Shown: in pieces, positions 60,279 through 64,000 of the stretch
How the letters are laid out: each line of letters starts with the position of its first letter
Numbering within the stretch: position 1 is the stretch's first letter
Assembly: GCA_958295915.1 (NCBI GenBank)
Contig: OY282381.1
Coordinates: 952,722-1,016,721, forward strand
Origin: an uncultured Caldilineaceae bacterium
GTDB lineage: Bacteria; Chloroflexota; Anaerolineae; Caldilineales; Caldilineaceae
Direction: 5' to 3'
DNA length: 64,000 nucleotides
Notes under the pieces: model-generated
What the model was told of the DNA's origin: nothing
Databases searched by the model: none
The model's input: only the letters and a program-made list of their open reading frames with translations
Position numbers and translations under genes: made by a program

Positions 60279-61274
60279 CTAGGCCGACTGCGCGCTTTGC
60301 ATTTCGCCCAAGGAACGCTCGCCTTGGGCGATATATTCGGCAACCGGGCTTTCCACCCGCCCGTACCCACTCCAGATTTTGAATCCGAGCAGGGCCAGCA
60401 ACGCCGGTGAAGCCTCCGCCAGCACTTCGGGACGGGCGCCAACGGTGAAGTTCTCCTGGGGGCGAAACTGCGGCCCACAGAAGGTGGTAAGTAGCCCGTA
60501 ACGATTCTCAGAGCTGATGTTGGCGCCGGTCCCGTGCCAGAGCCTGCCATCGAAAACCATCGCTGTGCCCGCCGGCCCTTCCGCCGCCAGGGTCTCCACA
60601 TCGGCGTCCCGCTCCATGTGGGGTGGTCGGCCGCGCAGATGACTGCCAGGCACAAAACAGGTACCACCATTCTCAGCGCTGAAATCGTTGAGCATCCACA
60701 TGACGTTCACACAGACGCACGGCGCGATCATCGCCCCTGGCTCCCCCCCTTCCAGATTAGGACGTTGACGAGTGATCGAGCCGATGGGAACCGGCGAAGG
60801 GCCCCGCTCAATGGGATGGGGCATCCACCATTGGTCCGTGTGCAGGTTCATGGCCACGCCACCAGGTTTGGCGATGTTGGCAGAGTAACTGGATAGCAGA
60901 TAGTCGTCGCCAAGGACATGATCGACGATGGCGCGGACGCTCGCCGTGAACAGAATAGCCCGAAAGATACGACCTTTGTTGACCAGCATCCACACTCGTT
61001 GATTGACGCCGCCGGCCACAGCTGTGTAGACCTGCCGTCGAAGCCGTCCGCGGCCATCTGTGAACGCGCCCCACTGCTGTTCAGGCCCGCCATCCTCAAA
61101 GGCCAGACCATACTCCAACTCCGCAGCCGCCTGTTCGATCAGCCGTATGCGGGCAGCCTCTACCTCAGCTGGTGTCAGTGCGTTGGCAATCAGGCAGTAA
61201 CCAAATTCATCGATGTCCCGTTTGGCCCGCGCGATATCTGTCGTTGCCTGGGGCAAGGTTTGGGTGGATAGCAT
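60279..61274 (-). CDS. Phytanoyl-CoA dioxygenase-like Fe(II)/2-oxoglutarate oxygenase
   Basis: 331 aa from an ATG with GGAGGAA upstream. The facial triad is visible: NLHTDQWW (H145, D147) and LWHGTG (about H247), with NRYGLLTTF giving the 2-oxoglutarate-binding arginine. NGGTCFVPGSH is typical of the family. Such enzymes hydroxylate small molecules using O2; the substrate is unknown. It sits between ftsH and an ABC exporter on the same strand but with gaps over 100 bp. Confidence 0.9.
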   Translation of the reverse strand: MLSTQTLPQATTDIARAKRDIDEFGYCLIANALTPAEVEAARIRLIEQAAAELEYGLAFEDGGPEQQWGAFTDGRGRLRRQVYTAVAGGVNQRVWMLVNKGRIFRAILFTASVRAIVDHVLGDDYLLSSYSANIAKPGGVAMNLHTDQWWMPHPIERGPSPVPIGSITRQRPNLEGGEPGAMIAPCVCVNVMWMLNDFSAENGGTCFVPGSHLRGRPPHMERDADVETLAAEGPAGTAMVFDGRLWHGTGANISSENRYGLLTTFCGPQFRPQENFTVGARPEVLAEASPALLALLGFKIWSGYGRVESPVAEYIAQGERSLGEMQSAQSA

Positions 61275-61432
61275 AGAATTCCTCCGAATCGATATTGCTG
61301 GTGAATCCTCTTGTTTCCGGGGCAGGCCGTCGTAGAGGCGACTGTCGTAAAAGGCGGATGCAGCATGATTGACCCGCCCCGGCGAGCCAAAAGCACCGGT
61401 CTGGGTGCGCGCGCAGCAGAGGAATCAGCCAT

Positions 61433-63403
61433 TTACACCGCTCTTTTCATCGTTTGGCCGAATTGGGTTCGGTACAGTTCAGCATAGAGGCCCCCCTGAT
61501 CCAATAATTGTTGGTGGCCGCCCTGCTCCACAAGCCGCCCTTCGTCCAGCGCCAGAATCGTGTCTGCGGCGAGAATGGTTGAAAGCCGGTGGGCTATGAC
61601 AAAACTGGTGCGCCCCTGAAACAGCGGCTCCAACGCAGACTGAATCAGCGCTTCGCTCTGGGAGTCCAGGTGAGCGGTCGCCTCATCCAGGATCAGAATA
61701 CGCGGGTCTTTGAGAATCACCCGGGCGATGGCAAGACGCTGTTTTTCGCCACCGCTCAACCGATAGCCCCGCTCGCCTATAACGGTATCGTAGCCGTCAG
61801 GCAAAGAGATGATAAAGTCGTGGATATTGGCCGCCCGACAGACAGACTCCATCTCTGCGGGGGTTGCGTCCAGTTTAGCATAGCGCAGATTGGCGGCAAT
61901 ACTATCATGGAGAAGATATGTCTCCTGGGTGACGACGCCAATGTTGTGGGCGAGCGAGTCCAACCGTACATCCCGCAGATCGTGGCCGTCGATGCAGATG
62001 CGGCCACTGGTCGGATCGTAGAGCCGGGGAAGCAGATACGTAACCGTCGTCTTGCCCGCGCCGCTCGGCCCGACCAGGGCCACCAGTTCGCCAGGCTTGA
62101 CACGAAAACTCACCTCCTTCAGCGCCCAAAGGCGGGATACGTGCGGCGCGGACTGTGTGATTGCCTCGCCTGTGTCGTTGCCTATTGCGTGCGGCGTATC
62201 TGGTGTTGCGTATTGGGTATTGCGTCGTTGACTATCGTTCTCACTTCGTTGCATCGTCTTCTCCGCGACGCCCGGGCCCGCCTCTCCCACTTCCTGCGAA
62301 TAGTTGAACGACACGTTTTCAAATTCGATAGCTCCAGCGACGTGATCCAATGCCAGCGCCTCCGGGCGGTCGGTAATCTCCACGCGCAGATCGAGATATT
62401 CGAAGACCCGCTCGAAGCTGACCATCGCCTGCACGAACTCCACCTGCACATTCGAGAGAGCGCTGATTGGACCATACAGACGGGTCAGATACGCGGCAAA
62501 GGCGACGATTGTGCCAACGGTAATGACGTCATCCAGAACAAAATGCCCTCCGACCCAGTAGATTAGCGCAGTGCCAAGTGTGGCGACGACGCCCAGACCC
62601 ATGAAAAACCAGCGACCAATCGTCGCCCGGCGCACGCCGATGTCCCTCACTTCTCGGTTGATGACTTCGTAGCGATCCACTTCATGTCGCCCACGCCCAA
62701 ATGTTTTGACGAGCAGCGCGCCGTTGACGTTCAGCGTCTCGTTGATGGCGTTGCTCATCTCTGCATTCAACTCCATTGAGCGCCGGCGGATATCCCGCAA
62801 GATGCGGCCAACCCGCCGGGCCGGCAGAATAAAAAACGGCAGCACCGCAACAGACAGAAGGGTCAGACGCCATTCGATGGTCAGCATCACCGCCAAGGTA
62901 GAGACGAGGGTAAAGATATTGGTGGCGATATTGGGAATTGTCCCGGTGATGGCGTTTTGCGCGCCGATGACGTCGTTATTGAGCCGCGAAATGATGTCGC
63001 CAGCTTTCGTGTGGGTGAAGAAGCGCAGGCTCATCCGCTGCAGATGAGCATACAACTCCTGACGCAGGTCGTAAATGATACCTTCACCAGCTTTGGAGTT
63101 GAAGTAGCGCTGGACCACACTGATCCCGCCACCGGCCAGGGGAATGCCGATCATCGCCAGAGCCAGCAAATTCAGCCGCCGGACATCTCTCGTCGGTAGT
63201 ACGTTGTCGATCAGCTCTCGGAACAAAAGCGGCGGGATTAGCTCCAACAGGGCGATGACGACGATGGTCGCCAAAACCATAAGAATCGCGCGCCAATACG
63301 GACGACCATAGCGAAACACCCGCAAAAGCAGCTTCCGATCCACCATTGGACGAGCCTGCTTCGGGTCGTGAGCAATGTAGCGCCACCAACCACCGTTGTG
63401 CAT
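61433..63403 (-). CDS. ABC exporter, fused membrane and ATPase domains (MsbA/MdlB type)
   Basis: 656 aa from the ATG at 63403; the longer GTG reading at 63472 would begin inside the promoter. Six membrane helices (about residues 30-300) precede the nucleotide-binding domain with Walker A LVGPSGAGKTTV, signature RLSGGEKQRLAIARV, Walker B ILILDEATAHLD and H-loop VIAHRLST. Between FENVSFNYSQ and WALKEVSF there are about 50 extra residues, part of them encoded by a repeat (62183-62225). Homodimeric or heterodimeric export of lipids or drugs is likely. Confidence 0.93.
   Translation of the reverse strand: MHNGGWWRYIAHDPKQARPMVDRKLLLRVFRYGRPYWRAILMVLATIVVIALLELIPPLLFRELIDNVLPTRDVRRLNLLALAMIGIPLAGGGISVVQRYFNSKAGEGIIYDLRQELYAHLQRMSLRFFTHTKAGDIISRLNNDVIGAQNAITGTIPNIATNIFTLVSTLAVMLTIEWRLTLLSVAVLPFFILPARRVGRILRDIRRRSMELNAEMSNAINETLNVNGALLVKTFGRGRHEVDRYEVINREVRDIGVRRATIGRWFFMGLGVVATLGTALIYWVGGHFVLDDVITVGTIVAFAAYLTRLYGPISALSNVQVEFVQAMVSFERVFEYLDLRVEITDRPEALALDHVAGAIEFENVSFNYSQEVGEAGPGVAEKTMQRSENDSQRRNTQYATPDTPHAIGNDTGEAITQSAPHVSRLWALKEVSFRVKPGELVALVGPSGAGKTTVTYLLPRLYDPTSGRICIDGHDLRDVRLDSLAHNIGVVTQETYLLHDSIAANLRYAKLDATPAEMESVCRAANIHDFIISLPDGYDTVIGERGYRLSGGEKQRLAIARVILKDPRILILDEATAHLDSQSEALIQSALEPLFQGRTSFVIAHRLSTILAADTILALDEGRLVEQGGHQQLLDQGGLYAELYRTQFGQTMKRAV
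62183..62225 (-). repeat. ATTGCGTATTGGGTATTGCGT-type dispersed repeat inside ABC exporter gene
   Basis: A run of imperfect TATTGCGT/GTATTGGG units read in frame. On the minus strand it encodes NTQYATPDTPHAI between the first two strands of the ATPase domain, where other exporters have only a short loop. Confidence 0.6.
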
Positions 63404-63774
63404 CAACTTTCTTCCCGAATTTCGAACCGGCTTGGTGCATCCCCATCGGTCAGGTAAGATATCTTCAATCACTATACTTCATTCCCTTATTATTCGACAA
63501 CGCTTGCGAAGACTATAATTTATATACCTATTGTGATTGAGATGATAACTACCATCATCCCCATCATATGAATCCCGTGAATCATAGTCGCTCTGCGCGC
63601 GGGCCGAGGTCCCCCCAGCATTTCGGAAAGCGCTAGAGACCTTTCCTATGGTGTCCGGCAGACAGCGCAACCTCCCATCTGCCGGACATCGTTGCGCGGT
63701 TCAAGATCTGTCCCATCCTGAATTACCAGTACACTGTTTCGAGTCACAGGGTTGGCTGTGCTAGAATGAACTTT
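63404..63774. other. Divergent intergenic region with overlapping inverted repeats
   Basis: This 371-bp gap separates divergent genes. TGTCCGGCAGA (63652-63662) pairs perfectly with TCTGCCGGACA (63678-63688). GCGCAAC (63665-63671), in its loop, also pairs with GTTGCGC (63691-63697). The two stems cannot form together, since the 2-nt linker is too short to span an 11-bp helix. The A+T-rich part near 63500-63600 contains CATCATCCCCATCAT-like sequence reminiscent of the leader repeats. No gene is seen. Confidence 0.5.
63471..63500 (-). promoter_or_regulatory. Putative promoter of the ABC exporter gene
   Basis: On the minus strand TTGTCG (63495-63500), 18-nt spacer and TATAGT (63471-63476, 5 of 6). 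It predicts a start near 63464, which is downstream of the alternative GTG at 63472 and supports the ATG at 63403. Confidence 0.45.
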
Positions 63775-64000
63775 ATGAACAGCATTGCAGAGCCCCTGTC
63801 AGTGCTTCTGGCGCCGATCGGCCCTCCTCTCGTCCTGACGTTGGGCAGCATCGTCGTTTGGATCATTGGCCTCCGCTCCCAGAAAACAGGGATCCTGGGC
63901 GCCGTTGCCCTGCTATTTTGGATCATAGCGGTCATACAGATGGTGACGCTGCGTCTGCAACCATCAGAGCCGATCTACAGCCTACCGTGGCAGCCATTTT
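63775..64000 (+). CDS. Membrane protein of unknown function, 3' end outside window
   Basis: ATG at 63775 (an in-frame ATG lies at 63766) and an open frame to the window end (75 codons). Two hydrophobic helices are visible: PLVLTLGSIVVWIIGL and GILGAVALLFWIIAVIQM, then YSLPWQPF. The pattern is compatible with the N-terminus of a proton-translocating NuoL/NuoM/MrpD-like subunit, but too little is present to say. Confidence 0.5.
   Translation, partial: MNSIAEPLSVLLAPIGPPLVLTLGSIVVWIIGLRSQKTGILGAVALLFWIIAVIQMVTLRLQPSEPIYSLPWQPF

Noticed and set aside
63652..63697. H-type pseudoknot
   Set aside because: The two stems are in the right order, but a 2-nt linker cannot cross an 11-bp helix, so both cannot form together.
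1..64000. tRNA, rRNA or transposase genes
   Set aside because: None recognised by eye on either strand; only short non-autonomous repeats are visible.

Overview
The window (about 60% G+C) looks like an environmental Chloroflexota chromosome, probably of the Anaerolineae/Caldilineae type. This is inferred from long acidic, Ala/Pro/Glu-rich lipoprotein linkers, many peptide/oligosaccharide-type ABC importers, and abundant short dispersed repeats between and inside genes. I saw no rRNA, tRNA, CRISPR array or transposase.

Region 1 (1-38053) is mostly a plus-strand catabolic island. It starts with a divergent pair (a Gfo/Idh/MocA oxidoreductase cut by the window edge, and a FAD-dependent amine/amino-acid oxidase). 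Three importer cassettes follow, each with family-5 solute-binding lipoprotein(s) and two permeases (2535-8148, 11419-15454, 32840-36558). Around them lie oxidoreductases, a tandem pair of propeller-like proteins, a class III and a DegT-type PLP aminotransferase, four amidohydrolase-family proteins (one a two-domain fusion) and two M14-like carboxypeptidases flanking the third importer. Two tandem, nearly identical N6-adenine DNA methyltransferase genes (24574-29974) interrupt the island.

Region 2 (38123-50127) is one long minus-strand operon behind a near-consensus promoter at 50283-50311: solute-binding protein, two permeases, sialidase-like propeller, DegT aminotransferase, formylglycine-generating-enzyme-like protein, GATase-like/deacetylase-like protein and two more sialidase-like proteins. 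No importer ATPase gene occurs anywhere in the window, so four importers would have to use ATPases encoded elsewhere. The gene mix suggests uptake and stepwise breakdown of decorated, possibly amino- or acid-sugar-containing glycans or glycopeptides; the substrate is unknown.

Region 3 (50339-64000) returns to housekeeping and accessory genes: Uma2 nuclease-like protein, FG-GAP propeller, alpha/beta hydrolase, GNAT and Nudix proteins, a CorA-like transporter lacking the GMN signature, RNase D, FtsH, a phytanoyl-CoA-dioxygenase-like protein, an ABC exporter and the start of an unassigned membrane protein.

The most unusual features are short repeats that have entered coding sequence in frame (the same repeat read in different frames in unrelated proteins), repeats that supply the stop codons of neighbouring operon genes, inverted repeats at every binding-protein/permease junction, and the tandem mosaic methyltransferases.
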